Source: Diaphorobacter sp. HDW4A (GTDB lineage Bacteria > Pseudomonadota > Gammaproteobacteria > Burkholderiales > Burkholderiaceae_C). From it: 64,000 nt of DNA. The translations under genes and the position numbers were made by a program. The stretch covers positions 6,413,427 to 6,477,426 of the forward strand of contig NZ_CP049910.1 of the NCBI RefSeq assembly GCF_011305995.1. Direction: 5' to 3'. Of the stretch, positions 35,116 to 43,685 are shown one piece after another. Under the pieces are notes generated by a model that was not told where the DNA came from, did not search any database, and worked only from the letters and a program-made list of their open reading frames with translations. How positions within the stretch are numbered: position 1 is the stretch's first letter; each line of letters begins with the position of its first letter.

Positions 35116-35772
35116 TCATGCCAGCATCCCGCCCACGCTCGCCAGCAGCACAGCCGCCAGCACGAGGTTGAGCGCACGCTGCCTGCGCGCCGTGCGCAAC
35201 CAGCGCCGCAGCACGTTGCCCAGCAGCACCCAGCAACCCACCCCCGCCATGCAGGCGAGAAGCGACACCAGACAGAACGCCAGCAAGGCCACATGCGGCA
35301 CGCTGGCCTGCACGGACAGCGGCACCACGAACAACCCCACGCCTGAGAGTGCCACCAGCCATGCCTTGGGGTTGAGCGACTGAATGGCCGCGCCCTGCCA
35401 GAAAGCCTGATGGAACCCGCGCGGATCGTTGGTCACATTGCTGCCTTGCCCTGCGTCGTCTTCGCCATCGTCGTTGCCATCCACGCGATCCGCCACCGGC
35501 GCCCGCGCAATGCGCCACGCCAGCCACAACAGATAAGCCGCGCACACCCGCGACGCCATCACCGCCACGGCAGGATCGCGCAGCAGCCACTGCCCGAAAA
35601 GCCCCATGATCCACACCACGACCGCATAACTCACGCTCGCCCCCACCACATAAAGCAACGCACACCCGCGCCGCGAATGACTGCCATGCCGCATCGCCAG
35701 CACATTGACGGGCCCCGGCGTGATTGCGCCCGCAAGGGCAAATCCGGCCATGGCGAAAAGGGAAGAGAGCAT
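35116..35772 (-). CDS. LysE family amino-acid/metabolite exporter
   Basis: A 218-residue inner-membrane protein with six predicted hydrophobic segments. The N-terminal GAITPGPVNVLAMRHG motif (about 15-30) is the LysE/RhtB signature, and NPKAWLVALSGVGLF (about 135) is the second conserved helix. A polar acidic loop rich in Asp (about 97-112) is longer than usual. The family exports amino acids or related compounds; the substrate is not predictable. It is the first gene of the lysE-araC pair and the last clear host gene before the prophage. Confidence 0.88.
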   Translation of the reverse strand: MLSSLFAMAGFALAGAITPGPVNVLAMRHGSHSRRGCALLYVVGASVSYAVVVWIMGLFGQWLLRDPAVAVMASRVCAAYLLWLAWRIARAPVADRVDGNDDGEDDAGQGSNVTNDPRGFHQAFWQGAAIQSLNPKAWLVALSGVGLFVVPLSVQASVPHVALLAFCLVSLLACMAGVGCWVLLGNVLRRWLRTARRQRALNLVLAAVLLASVGGMLA

Positions 35773-36379
35773 CGGGTCCGTATTGAGGTGGGAGTGGAGA
35801 TGCTGCAGTTTGGAGGGACGTGGGAGCGGTGTATTGAACGCAATTGCGCGGGGGACGATGGCGACCTGGTTGATCCCGGGGATCCGCGCGGCGGACAGCC
35901 CGCGTGAAGGGGGATGTCAATATCGGAAGAAATAGCCTATTTTTTGAACGCGTTTTCCATCATGAATGCATCCGGGATTTCAACTTTTTTTCACATGATT
36001 TCATGCGGCACGGTGTATTCCCCTGAAATTTCGAGGGAGCGGTTTCTTGGGCAATCGTTGTTGCCTTGCGCATGCGATGAGAGTGGGAACAAGACAACAA
36101 GCCACAGTACGCAATTCAAATTGAGCATCAACGATCATCCATGGTGTTTCGGTTGCGCCGACATGGATCGTGAGATCCTTTGTGGATTCCATTGAAGGCG
36201 CTGCCGGTACCGCGAAGCTGACCGAATGGCAATTCGCAAGCTTCTTGTCTTGCTGTGTTGAATAAAACCTTGTTTATTCACGCTTGTTTTCTCGAGGAAA
36301 TCTGGCGGAGGAGAGCAGGAGCCGCAAACATAGAAAGCAAGCCGTCTGTACACTTTTCCATGTCGTTATAGGCCATGGT
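35773..36379. other. gene-poor interval between host genes and the prophage
   Basis: About 600 bp with lower GC than both flanks and no frame I would call a gene. It contains the lysE promoter side and may contain attL, but I could not find a matching attR core within the window. No tRNA gene is visible here. Confidence 0.4.
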
Positions 36380-36550
36380 ATGGACCATCAAGAAATGACC
36401 GCGTGGCGACTCGATTTCGGGCCTTGTCGGTCATTTCTGCGAATGGGTGGATTCGAGGTGAGTGCCATATGCCAAAACCCGACGATTCCCGGCGCGAAAG
36501 AGTACCCCAAAACTGCGCGCGGCGCGTTGCTGGGCTTGGCTGGCTGGTAG
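36380..36550 (+). CDS. possible small protein at the prophage left edge
   Basis: A 56-residue frame starting at ATG 36380 (MDHQEMTAWRLDFG). It has a C-terminal stretch GGFEVSAICQNPTIPGAKEY followed by KTARGALLGLAGW. The ribosome site is poor. The first codons overlap one arm of an 11-bp inverted repeat (36391-36401 with 36428-36438). I have the impression of similar short peptides recurring in bacterial genomes but cannot verify it. It may be non-coding structured sequence instead. Confidence 0.25.
   Translation: MDHQEMTAWRLDFGPCRSFLRMGGFEVSAICQNPTIPGAKEYPKTARGALLGLAGW
36391..36438. repeat. 11-bp perfect inverted repeat near the prophage left edge
   Basis: AGAAATGACCG at 36391-36401 and CGGTCATTTCT at 36428-36438 pair perfectly around a 26-nt loop. 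The position between host DNA and the GC-rich cos-like region suggests a regulatory or recombination-related element; the role is unknown. Confidence 0.45.
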
Positions 36551-36579
36551 ATCGACAGGGCCGACAAAAGCGACCTATT

Positions 36580-36735
36580 TAGCGTGCCGGCGCGGCGGGG
36601 TCTCGTCGGCGCGCTTTCGGTCTTGATGGGGGTCCGGGCGGGCGGCAGGGCCGGGGCGAGGTGCGAGCGTGGGGCGTGGGCCTGCCACGCGGGCCGTGGC
36701 GGGCCTGCTGAGGGGTGGTGAGGGCGTGGGGTGGG
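36580..36735. other. candidate cos region (very GC-rich, non-coding)
   Basis: A strongly GC-rich, gene-free stretch between the prophage edge and the end of gene Q, where cos lies in P2. It contains GGGGCGAGGTGCGAGCG (36653-36669), which recalls the GGCGAGG core of P2 cos. Resemblance is partial and the cut site cannot be assigned. Confidence 0.35.
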
Positions 36736-36738
36736 TGA

Positions 36739-36763
36739 AAGAAAGCCCGCGCTAGGCGGGCTT
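36739..36763 (-). terminator. intrinsic terminator after gene Q
   Basis: On the minus strand AAGCCCGC (36763-36756) pairs with GCGGGCTT (36750-36743) around a 5-nt loop and is followed by TTTC. It is 22 nt past the Q stop and ends the leftward P-Q transcript. Confidence 0.7.
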
Positions 36764-36784
36764 GTGGGTGGCTTGCGGTGGCCG

Positions 36785-37861
36785 TCAGTTCGCGGCGGGT
36801 GCGTCGGTCAACTGGTACGGCTTGAACGTGCAGACCGTGCGCCCTGCCTGCGTGTTGATGGCGTGCGCCATGGTGGCCTGCAGCGGCGCTATCTCGTTGC
36901 GTGCGAACACCATCGCTGCTTTCTCCACGTCACCGAAGCCGCCGGTGCTGTTGGGTAGCATGCCCATAAGCTGGGGCGGCACGCGATGCGCTGCCAGTAT
37001 GTCGTCGCGGCTGCAATTCTTGATGTTCAAGAAGTCGTCCTTCGCGGCCACTTCGCTGATGGGGATCAGTTGCACGCCATCCTTGGCGCCACCTGGCGCA
37101 TAGTAGAAGACGTTGCGAAAGTTCCCTGCCCCCTTGGTGTTGGTCAGCTGCATGCGCAGCTTGTCAATGTCGTCTTGGTTCTGTGCCTCGTCGGTCACAT
37201 ACAAGATGAAGCCAGCGTGCGCACCATTGGCGAAGTATCGGCGGCGGAACAGCGTTGCGCTCTCATTGAGGATCGCGGATTGAAGCGCGCCAAGGTAAGG
37301 GGGGAGTCCGTAGACTTCTTGGTGCAGATCGGGCTCGCGGAGATGAACAATTGAGCCACGCTCGAATTCGTGCGGACTTTTCATGTCCGTGACAAAGAAG
37401 TTGCGATCTGGTTCAATGCCGCGCCGCATGTACTTGCCCAGGCATGGGAGCAATTCGAGCAGGCCGCCCAGCCGGTTGAATCGCTTTTCGAGATAGCCAT
37501 TCCCTAGCACCAGATAGTCAAGCGCTAGCGCGCGGAATGTGTCGGCGCTCATCCACTGCGACGGCACAAACGTGCTGGTGAGCACATTCACCTTGAACCG
37601 CAGCGCGCTTTCGTGATGCGCGCCGATGCGCAGCAACCGAGCCAACGATGCCAGGCTAACCGGCGGCTCGTAGTAGTCGCCGTTTTCCATGCACTCGGCG
37701 TATTCGAGCAGGGCCGACCGGCCACCGATAACGGGCTCGGGGTCTCCAAGCTGGAAAGTGAACGACTCTGATTGGCCGCCGCGAGTGTTCGGACTGTCGG
37801 TGGGCTGCGGCGTAGCGTCGTTGGTGTGCTGCTTGCGATATTGGCGTTTGCGTTTTGGCAT
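36785..37861 (-). CDS. Q: phage portal protein (P2 gpQ)
   Basis: A 358-residue portal protein of the P2/PBSX family, forming the ring through which DNA enters the capsid. Typical stretches are RSALLEYAECMENGDYYEPP (about 48-67), DYLVLGNGYLEKRFNRLGG (about 113-131) and the late KNCSRDDILAAHRVPPQLMG (about 283-302). The length matches P2 gpQ (about 344). It is transcribed leftward, 3 nt after gene P. No disruption is seen. Confidence 0.94.
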   Translation of the reverse strand: MPKRKRQYRKQHTNDATPQPTDSPNTRGGQSESFTFQLGDPEPVIGGRSALLEYAECMENGDYYEPPVSLASLARLLRIGAHHESALRFKVNVLTSTFVPSQWMSADTFRALALDYLVLGNGYLEKRFNRLGGLLELLPCLGKYMRRGIEPDRNFFVTDMKSPHEFERGSIVHLREPDLHQEVYGLPPYLGALQSAILNESATLFRRRYFANGAHAGFILYVTDEAQNQDDIDKLRMQLTNTKGAGNFRNVFYYAPGGAKDGVQLIPISEVAAKDDFLNIKNCSRDDILAAHRVPPQLMGMLPNSTGGFGDVEKAAMVFARNEIAPLQATMAHAINTQAGRTVCTFKPYQLTDAPAAN

Positions 37862-37864
37862 GGG

Positions 37865-39766
37865 TCAATCTGATACGGTGATGAAAGAGCGGCCGGTACT
37901 GGTGGCCATGTCGGTGCCTGCGTCCAATGGCTCATTGCTCAACGCATTGAGCAATGACCACCCGAGATCAGCGTGGCCCGTAGTCTTGCTGCGGCCTGCG
38001 GAGTAGGTGACGCTTCGGCCACTAGGTGTCAGTTCGCGCTTGATCGACATGAGGTGACTCATCAGCTCGCGTTTGTCTGCGTCGAATTCCAAGCGGCCGG
38101 ACCTGATCACCTGCTGACCCTTGAGCACCAGCATGGTCTTGCTGTCTACGCTGTAGTTGATGCCGCGTGCGCGTGGGTAGAACTTGCGCACCAGCTCATG
38201 CACTGCAGCGCCGATGCCAGTGGTGTCGATGGTGATGTGCTCGACGTTGTAGCGTTGGGTCACCTTCTTGATGGCGTCCGCTTGGGCCTCGAAATCCGCG
38301 CCCTTGAATTGCAGTGTTTCGAGCACGCGAAACGAACCGCCTGTCTTCGCTGGTGGTGCGACGACGACAAGTCCAGCGCTGTCACCCGTTTGGCTGGGGT
38401 CGTAGCCAATCCAAACCGGCGCATATCCAAGAGGGCGCTGTGCGAACTGCTTGAAGTCCTTCCAGATTTCCCAGCTGTCCACCATGCAGGGCTGCAGATC
38501 GGACATGGGGAACACAGAGAACGAATCGTCGACAAACCCGCACATGAGCAGATTGGCGAATTCTTCATCCGAGTATTCGAGCTGCAACTCGGCCAGGTCG
38601 AATAGATCGCAGCCACCATTGAGCGCGTCAACGATGGTGACGATGTTGCGCCACATGCGATCCTCGCCGGTGAAGCCGGTAGCGAGTTTTGCATGTGTGA
38701 TGTCCACCTCGATCTTTGATTTCTTCTTGAGGCGTTCGCCGCTCCAAAACGCATAGGCGGCATGCTGGATGCTGGAGGGTGTCGAGAAATACGTCTTGCG
38801 CCATTTCTTGTGCATGGCCATGCCGCTGGCCACCTTGTTGAGGCGCTCGAAATCGGTCGTCCAAAAGAACTCATCAAAATAGAAATTGCCGTGGTAGCCC
38901 TGCGCGGTGCGCGCGTTGCTGCCGAGGAAATACAGCGTTGCACCGTTGGCCAGCACGATGGGATCGCCCTTGAGTTCAACGCCGCACACATCGTAGACAA
39001 ACGATGTGATGTACTGCTTGAAAATGTGCGCCTGCGACTTGCTGGCAGAGAGAAAAATCTGGTTGCGGCCTGTCTCTAGTGCGTCAATCAGGGCTTCGCG
39101 AGCAAAGTACCAAGTGGCGCCGATTTGTCGCGATTTCAGAATGCTGCGGGTGCGTTGCTGGCTGCTATGCCACCACTGCAACTGATACTTGAACAGGCTA
39201 TCGAGGAACGCCGATTTCAGCTGTTCGATGTGCTCATCGGTAAGGAAATTTCTGGATGGCTGCTTTTTTGGCGCAGCGTTCCGCCGTTCGATGTTCGGAT
39301 TCAGATCAACTTCACGCCCGGTCGTCTCATACTTGCCGATGCGCGCAAGGCGCTCAGCTTGTCGGCTGAGCAGGTCGATTTCCTTGAAGTCTCCACCCGT
39401 CTTCTGCTCTTTCATGATGAGGCAGACAAGGCGCGCTTCGAGCGTGCATTCCACGCGGTGCGTGGGCGTCGCATCGTTCCACTTCTCTGACTTAAGCCAG
39501 CCGTGCAAGGTGCCGCGTGGAATACCAAGGTGCTCGGAAATGTGCGACAGTTTCCAACCTTGCCAGTACAGCCCGCGTGCATCGCGTCGCTTGCCTGCGC
39601 CGCCGTAATTCACCGGACTGGTATCACCTTTGGGCAGGCCGTTGAATTGGCTTACCACCTGGTCGTGCAATGCGGCGGCTTGCCGGGCCATCGTTGTTTT
39701 GGATGGATTGGCCTTGATGCGTTGGGCTTTGGGCGCGGCGTTGTCCTGCGCGACTTGCTTTGTCAT
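37865..39766 (-). CDS. P: phage terminase large (ATPase) subunit (P2 gpP)
   Basis: A 633-residue packaging motor subunit. An N-terminal HTH-like part (about 40-75, HISEHLGIPRGTLHGWLKS) precedes the ATPase domain with Walker A-like SRQIGATW (about 215) and Walker B FYFDEFFW (about 295). A C-terminal nuclease domain starts at IGYDPSQTGDSAG (about 460). The ATG at 39766 is chosen; the open frame extends to 39886, but the extra 40 residues overlap the divergent late-promoter region. Leftward with Q; no disruption. Confidence 0.93.
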   Translation of the reverse strand: MTKQVAQDNAAPKAQRIKANPSKTTMARQAAALHDQVVSQFNGLPKGDTSPVNYGGAGKRRDARGLYWQGWKLSHISEHLGIPRGTLHGWLKSEKWNDATPTHRVECTLEARLVCLIMKEQKTGGDFKEIDLLSRQAERLARIGKYETTGREVDLNPNIERRNAAPKKQPSRNFLTDEHIEQLKSAFLDSLFKYQLQWWHSSQQRTRSILKSRQIGATWYFAREALIDALETGRNQIFLSASKSQAHIFKQYITSFVYDVCGVELKGDPIVLANGATLYFLGSNARTAQGYHGNFYFDEFFWTTDFERLNKVASGMAMHKKWRKTYFSTPSSIQHAAYAFWSGERLKKKSKIEVDITHAKLATGFTGEDRMWRNIVTIVDALNGGCDLFDLAELQLEYSDEEFANLLMCGFVDDSFSVFPMSDLQPCMVDSWEIWKDFKQFAQRPLGYAPVWIGYDPSQTGDSAGLVVVAPPAKTGGSFRVLETLQFKGADFEAQADAIKKVTQRYNVEHITIDTTGIGAAVHELVRKFYPRARGINYSVDSKTMLVLKGQQVIRSGRLEFDADKRELMSHLMSIKRELTPSGRSVTYSAGRSKTTGHADLGWSLLNALSNEPLDAGTDMATSTGRSFITVSD

Positions 39767-39813
39767 GCTTGCCAGTGTCTGTCGCGCGCGCGCGGAAATC
39801 GACAACGTAAAAA

Positions 39814-39832
39814 TGTGATGTGCGCAGCCACA
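39814..39832. promoter_or_regulatory. candidate late-promoter activator site (divergent P / O)
   Basis: TGTGATGTGCGCAGCCACA, a TGTG/CACA dyad of the form TGT-N13-ACA, in the 142-bp divergent interval between P and O. It is centred 86 nt from the O start. P2 late promoters use a TGT-N12-ACA element near -55 bound by Ogr/Delta. The symmetry would allow use in both directions. Confidence 0.6.
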
Positions 39833-39908
39833 GTGCGCGCCAATTGCAGCGCATGAGCCATATGCGGAACATAGGCGGTGAATCAACTTTCATCACCGAG
39901 GGCCGCAA

Positions 39909-40742
39909 ATGGCAAAGAAATTTTTCCGCGTAGCTGTTGAAGGCGCAACCATTGACGGCCGCTCCATCAAACGCGCATGGCTGACGCAAGCCGCCGCCAA
40001 CTATGACCCTGAGGTATACGGCGCGCGTGTCTGGGTGGAGCACATGCGCAGCTATAGCGCGGACTCTCCTTTCAGTGCCCAGGGCGACGTGATCGAGCTG
40101 AAGGCCGAAGTGATCAAGGGCGGAAAGCTCGATGGAAAGATGGCTCTCTATGCCGCCATCGCTCCGCTCGATGACCTCGTGAAGCTCAACAAGCGCGGCA
40201 AGAAGGTGTATTCGTCCGCTGAAATCGTGCCCGAATTCGCGGACACGGGCGAGGCTTACATGACTGGTGTAGCCGTGACGGATGAGCCTGCAAGTCTCGG
40301 CACTGAAACGCTGAAATTCTCGGCGGAGAAAGACAAGAAGCGTTTTTCCAGTGGCTTCATCGCAACCGAGCTTGACTACGGTGATGAAGAAGAAGACGAC
40401 GATGACGACGATGACACGCGGCCTGAACCAGCGGCCAAAAGGGCGAGCGTGCTCTCCAAGGTGCTGGGCAAGTTCCGCAAGCTGAACGGCCGCCAGGAAG
40501 ACACCGAGAAGTTCAGCGCGCAGGCCGCCGAAGTGATGGAAGAAACAGCCGAATCGGTTGAGGACTTGCAGGGGCGCGTAGACAAGCTGGAGTCCGAAAA
40601 CAAGGCTCTGAACAAGAAGTTCACCAAGCTGCAGGCGGCACTCGATGACCAAACCGAAAAGCTGAGCAAGCAGGACGGCAGCGGAACCAAGCGACCGGCC
40701 GCGACGGGATCGGAAACCAGCGACGCCGTGGCTGATTGCTGA
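39909..40742 (+). CDS. O: capsid scaffolding protein/protease (P2 gpO)
   Basis: A 277-residue GPO-family protein with an N-terminal serine protease and a C-terminal scaffold. The protease part (about 1-150) has a His in VWVEHMRSYSADSPF (about 45) and Ser in KKVYSSAEIVPEF (about 101), matching the gpO catalytic set. A run of Asp/Glu (about 160-170) leads to a coiled-coil scaffold (about 205-260, MEETAESVEDLQGRVDKLES). It is the first rightward late gene after the candidate activator site. Confidence 0.93.
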   Translation: MAKKFFRVAVEGATIDGRSIKRAWLTQAAANYDPEVYGARVWVEHMRSYSADSPFSAQGDVIELKAEVIKGGKLDGKMALYAAIAPLDDLVKLNKRGKKVYSSAEIVPEFADTGEAYMTGVAVTDEPASLGTETLKFSAEKDKKRFSSGFIATELDYGDEEEDDDDDDDTRPEPAAKRASVLSKVLGKFRKLNGRQEDTEKFSAQAAEVMEETAESVEDLQGRVDKLESENKALNKKFTKLQAALDDQTEKLSKQDGSGTKRPAATGSETSDAVADC

Positions 40743-40818
40743 TCGAGAAGCCGATTAAAAGCCCACACCGCAGTACCGCATCCACCGAATCAAATCGATT
40801 TCCTTTAGGGACCAGACC

Positions 40819-41847
40819 ATGAGAAACGAAACCCGCATCCTGCTCAATCAGTACCTTGAAAATCAGGCGCGACTGAACGGGATCAGCGACGCATCCGTGA
40901 AGTTCGCGGTCGAGCCGACTGTGCAGCAGCGACTCGAAGCCCGCATTCAGGAAAGCAGCGCATTCCTGAAATCCATCAACATCGTCCCAGTCGATGAAAT
41001 GATGGGTGAAACGCTCGGCATTGGCGTCGATGGACCCATCGCGAGCCGCACTGATACGTCCGGCGCTGGCCGTCGTCAAACGCGCGATGTCAGCGCGATG
41101 AACGATCAGAAATATCTGTGCGCGCAGACCAACTATGACACGCATGTGCGCTATCCCAAGCTCGACATGTGGGCCAAGTTCGGAAACAAGTTCCAGCTGC
41201 TGCTGTCGCAGGCGATCCAGCAACGCTGCGCGCTCGACCGCATCATGATCGGATTCAACGGCACCAGTGTGGCGGTCACTACGAATCGCGCGGCAAATCC
41301 GCTGCTGCAGGACGTGAACAAGGGCTGGCTGCAGTACGTGCGTGAGAATGCCGCGCAGCGTGTTCTCGATGGCTCCAGCGGAACCAATGCGGCGGGCAAG
41401 GTGGTCGTGGGCACGGGCGCTGGCGCGGACTACGCCAATCTCGACGGGCTGGTCTACGACGTGGCCAACACGTTGTTGGAAACGTGGCATGTCGGGGCCG
41501 GTGATCTGGTGGCCATCGTGGGGCGCGGTCTGATGCATGACAAGCTGTTCCCGCTGGTTAATGATCAGAACGCACCGACAGAAATTCTGGCGGCCAGCAT
41601 TGTTCGCAGTCAGAAGCGCTTGGGTGAACTGCAGGCCATCACCGTGCCATTTATGCCGGAGGGAAAGATTGCAATCACCAGCCTTAGCAATCTGTCCATC
41701 TACTGGCAGCAAGGTGGCCGCCGTCGCCACGTCAAGGAGGCGCCAGAGGCAGACCGCATCGAGACCTACGAAAGCAGCAATGACGCCTTCGTGGTGGAAG
41801 ACCTGGGCAAGTTCGCGTTGATCGAGAACATCGAGCTGCAGGACTGA
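40819..41847 (+). CDS. N: phage major capsid protein (P2 gpN)
   Basis: A 342-residue major capsid protein of the P2 family. Recognisable parts are the N-terminal MRNETRILLNQYLENQARLNG, the middle AMNDQKYLCAQTNYDTHVRYP and the late IQRCALDR-like and QKRLGELQAITVPFMPEG regions. The length is close to P2 gpN (357). In P2 the N-terminus is trimmed by gpO. It lies 76 nt after O and is followed by a long hairpin. No disruption. Confidence 0.94.
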   Translation: MRNETRILLNQYLENQARLNGISDASVKFAVEPTVQQRLEARIQESSAFLKSINIVPVDEMMGETLGIGVDGPIASRTDTSGAGRRQTRDVSAMNDQKYLCAQTNYDTHVRYPKLDMWAKFGNKFQLLLSQAIQQRCALDRIMIGFNGTSVAVTTNRAANPLLQDVNKGWLQYVRENAAQRVLDGSSGTNAAGKVVVGTGAGADYANLDGLVYDVANTLLETWHVGAGDLVAIVGRGLMHDKLFPLVNDQNAPTEILAASIVRSQKRLGELQAITVPFMPEGKIAITSLSNLSIYWQQGGRRRHVKEAPEADRIETYESSNDAFVVEDLGKFALIENIELQD

Positions 41848-41856
41848 GCGACAACG

Positions 41857-41899
41857 CTGGCAAATAGCCCGCCCTAAAAAAGGGGCCGCTATTTGCCAG
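41857..41899. repeat. 12-bp perfect hairpin between capsid and small terminase genes
   Basis: CTGGCAAATAGC (41857-41868) and GCTATTTGCCAG (41888-41899) pair perfectly around a loop that contains an A6 run and a small CCC/GGG stem. There is no T run after it, so it is more likely an mRNA processing or 3'-protection element than a terminator. Confidence 0.6.
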
Positions 41900-41927
41900 C
41901 TGCCACACAAACGCGGGGAACATCAAC

Positions 41928-42626
41928 ATGCGACAGACACCAGCGCAGCGCAGCTTTATGCACAAGAGCGCCGCACAGCAGCAGGCGCAGGCCGATGCTG
42001 CAAACGTCCACGGCGAAACGGTGGGCGAAGCCTTCGAGCTGATGATGATGCAGCTTCGGCAGCACCGCAGTGATCTCAAGGAAATCAAGTCCATCGAAAT
42101 GAAGGTGGATGCCAAGCGCAAGCTACTTCCGCTGTATGACGCCTATGTCGATGGCGTGTTGCAGTCGCGGCCAGGCACTCAAGATCAGGTGATTGCATAT
42201 GCCATGGTCTGGAGTCTGGACGCGGGCCTTTATGCGCGCGGCATCGACATCGCCGAGTACATGCTGGCCGCTGGTGTCAATCCGCCAGACGACTACAGGC
42301 GCAACGTGGCCACGATCCTGCAGGACGAAATTTCCACCGCCGTGTGTGACGGGAAGCTGGTGGGCGATGAGGCACTGCAGACCGTCCGGCGCGTCATGGA
42401 AATGACCAGTGCAGCCGACACGCCAGACCAGCCGAAGGCACGCCTGTGCAAGGCCGCTGGCTGGGCGCTGGTGGGCAAGACCAGTACCAGCGATGCGGAC
42501 ATTGCCAGCCTCTCGCCAGAGGTGTGCGAGCAGGCATTGCCATACCTGCAGCGAGCCATCGAGCTGGACAAGCTCGTGGGCGTGAAAAAAGACATTGAGC
42601 GATTGGAGCGTCGGGTCAAGAAATAG
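41928..42626 (+). CDS. M: terminase small (endonuclease) subunit (P2 gpM)
   Basis: A 232-residue protein of the P2 gpM family, which recognises and cuts cos. Typical segments are MRQTPAQRSFMHKSAAQQQA at the start, FELMMMQLRQHRSDLKEIKS (about 33-52), and DAYVDGVLQSRPGTQDQVIAYAMVW (about 68-92; described, not the full family motif). It lies downstream of N and upstream of L. Intact, with length near that of P2 gpM (247). Confidence 0.9.
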   Translation: MRQTPAQRSFMHKSAAQQQAQADAANVHGETVGEAFELMMMQLRQHRSDLKEIKSIEMKVDAKRKLLPLYDAYVDGVLQSRPGTQDQVIAYAMVWSLDAGLYARGIDIAEYMLAAGVNPPDDYRRNVATILQDEISTAVCDGKLVGDEALQTVRRVMEMTSAADTPDQPKARLCKAAGWALVGKTSTSDADIASLSPEVCEQALPYLQRAIELDKLVGVKKDIERLERRVKK

Positions 42627-42753
42627 CCCGAGCCAGTTGCTCGAAACCGAGCGTACCCCGCGCCGTGGCGGCCCCTGGGCAAAGCAGCATTGATTTGCAT
42701 ATGCCGAAGCCCAGGGCCACCGCCACACCTACACCGATCCGGAAGAAGGCCCC

Positions 42754-43251
42754 ATGTCATTCGTTGCACCGCATGTGAATCCACCGCTCAAGCAGGAAGA
42801 GGGCGTGGTGATGAATGACGGCTTTTTCCCGGACATCGATTGCGAGCGTCTGCGGGCCGACTCGCGCATTGAATCCACCGTGACCACGCCGCGAATGCGT
42901 GAGGCCATAGAGGCCGCCATTTGGGCCATCAACGCCGAGTTGCGGGACTGGCGCGAGCTGCAGGAATCGCAGGGCTACGCGACGTTGGGCGACGTGCCTG
43001 CCGCCACTATCGGAACTGGTGCCGAACGCGAGAGCGTGCGCCTCAAGCAATACCGCCACGCCATCAAGTGGCACGTGTTGGCCGAAACCGCCGAGGTGGC
43101 GCGCGACATGGCCACGCTGCCGCAGGGTGCGGGCAAGGAGGCCCGGGTAACAAGCGGGGTCGAGGTGCGCGTCTCCGGTTTCAACCAGAGATTGCGCTTT
43201 GCCATTGCCGATCTGCAAAGCCGCTCGCGCGTGATCGCGGAATTGATATGA
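42754..43251 (+). CDS. L: head completion/stabilisation protein (P2 gpL)
   Basis: A 165-residue gpL-family protein that plugs the filled head. It has the typical GFFPDIDCERLRADSRIEST (about 24-43) and the WAINAELRDWRELQ helix (about 57-70). The length is that of P2 gpL (169). Its stop overlaps the X start (ATGA at 43248-43251). No disruption. Confidence 0.92.
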   Translation: MSFVAPHVNPPLKQEEGVVMNDGFFPDIDCERLRADSRIESTVTTPRMREAIEAAIWAINAELRDWRELQESQGYATLGDVPAATIGTGAERESVRLKQYRHAIKWHVLAETAEVARDMATLPQGAGKEARVTSGVEVRVSGFNQRLRFAIADLQSRSRVIAELI

Positions 43252-43474
43252 GCGCCGTCACCAGCAACCAGAGCGCCACGGTCCGTGCACATCAGCACGA
43301 GGTGCTTGATGCACTGATGTGGCGCACGCTGGGAAAAACGGCGGGCAATCTTGAGGCCACGCTCGAAGCCAATCCGGGCTTGGCAAAGATCGCGACCGAT
43401 CTGCCGGAGGGCATCCCGTGCGGGTGGTGGAGTCGGCCGAGCCGGTGCAAGAGCGGGTTTATCTGTGGGACTGA
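43248..43474 (+). pseudogene. X: tail protein X (P2 gpX), one-base frameshift
   Basis: LysM-like small tail protein. The first frame (about 57 codons) reads RAHQHEVLDALMWRTLGKTA and NLEATLEANPGLAKIATDLPEGIP, then departs from the family. One base added in the CCGTG at 43416-43420 restores VRVVESAEPVQERVYLWD and the stop at 43474, the usual X ending. So a single G is missing here, by mutation or by base-call error. It overlaps the L stop by 4 nt; the holin start follows at 43479. Confidence 0.8.
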
Positions 43475-43478
43475 GAAC

Positions 43479-43685
43479 ATGAGCAAAGAAATGATCAGAG
43501 ATATCGCAGTTGAAAGCGCCAAGGCATCGCCGCCCGTTGCCGTGGTCACCACATCGGTGGCGCAAGGCTGGTCGATCAATGCAACGGTCGGAACACTGAC
43601 CATCGTTTATCTGCTGTTGCAAATCGGGTGGTTGCTGTACCGCTGGCGCAAGGCCGCGCAGGGCACGCCGGTGAAGGGCGAGTAA
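43479..43685 (+). CDS. putative holin
   Basis: A 68-residue protein with one clear transmembrane segment (about 34-52, VGTLTIVYLLLQIGWLLY) and a charged Arg/Lys C-terminus (RWRKAAQG). Position between X and the endolysin gene and its end overlapping the endolysin ATG by one base point to a holin or pinholin. The N-terminal half is soluble and weakly hydrophobic (PPVAVVTTSVAQGW). Identification is mainly by context. Confidence 0.7.
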   Translation: MSKEMIRDIAVESAKASPPVAVVTTSVAQGWSINATVGTLTIVYLLLQIGWLLYRWRKAAQGTPVKGE

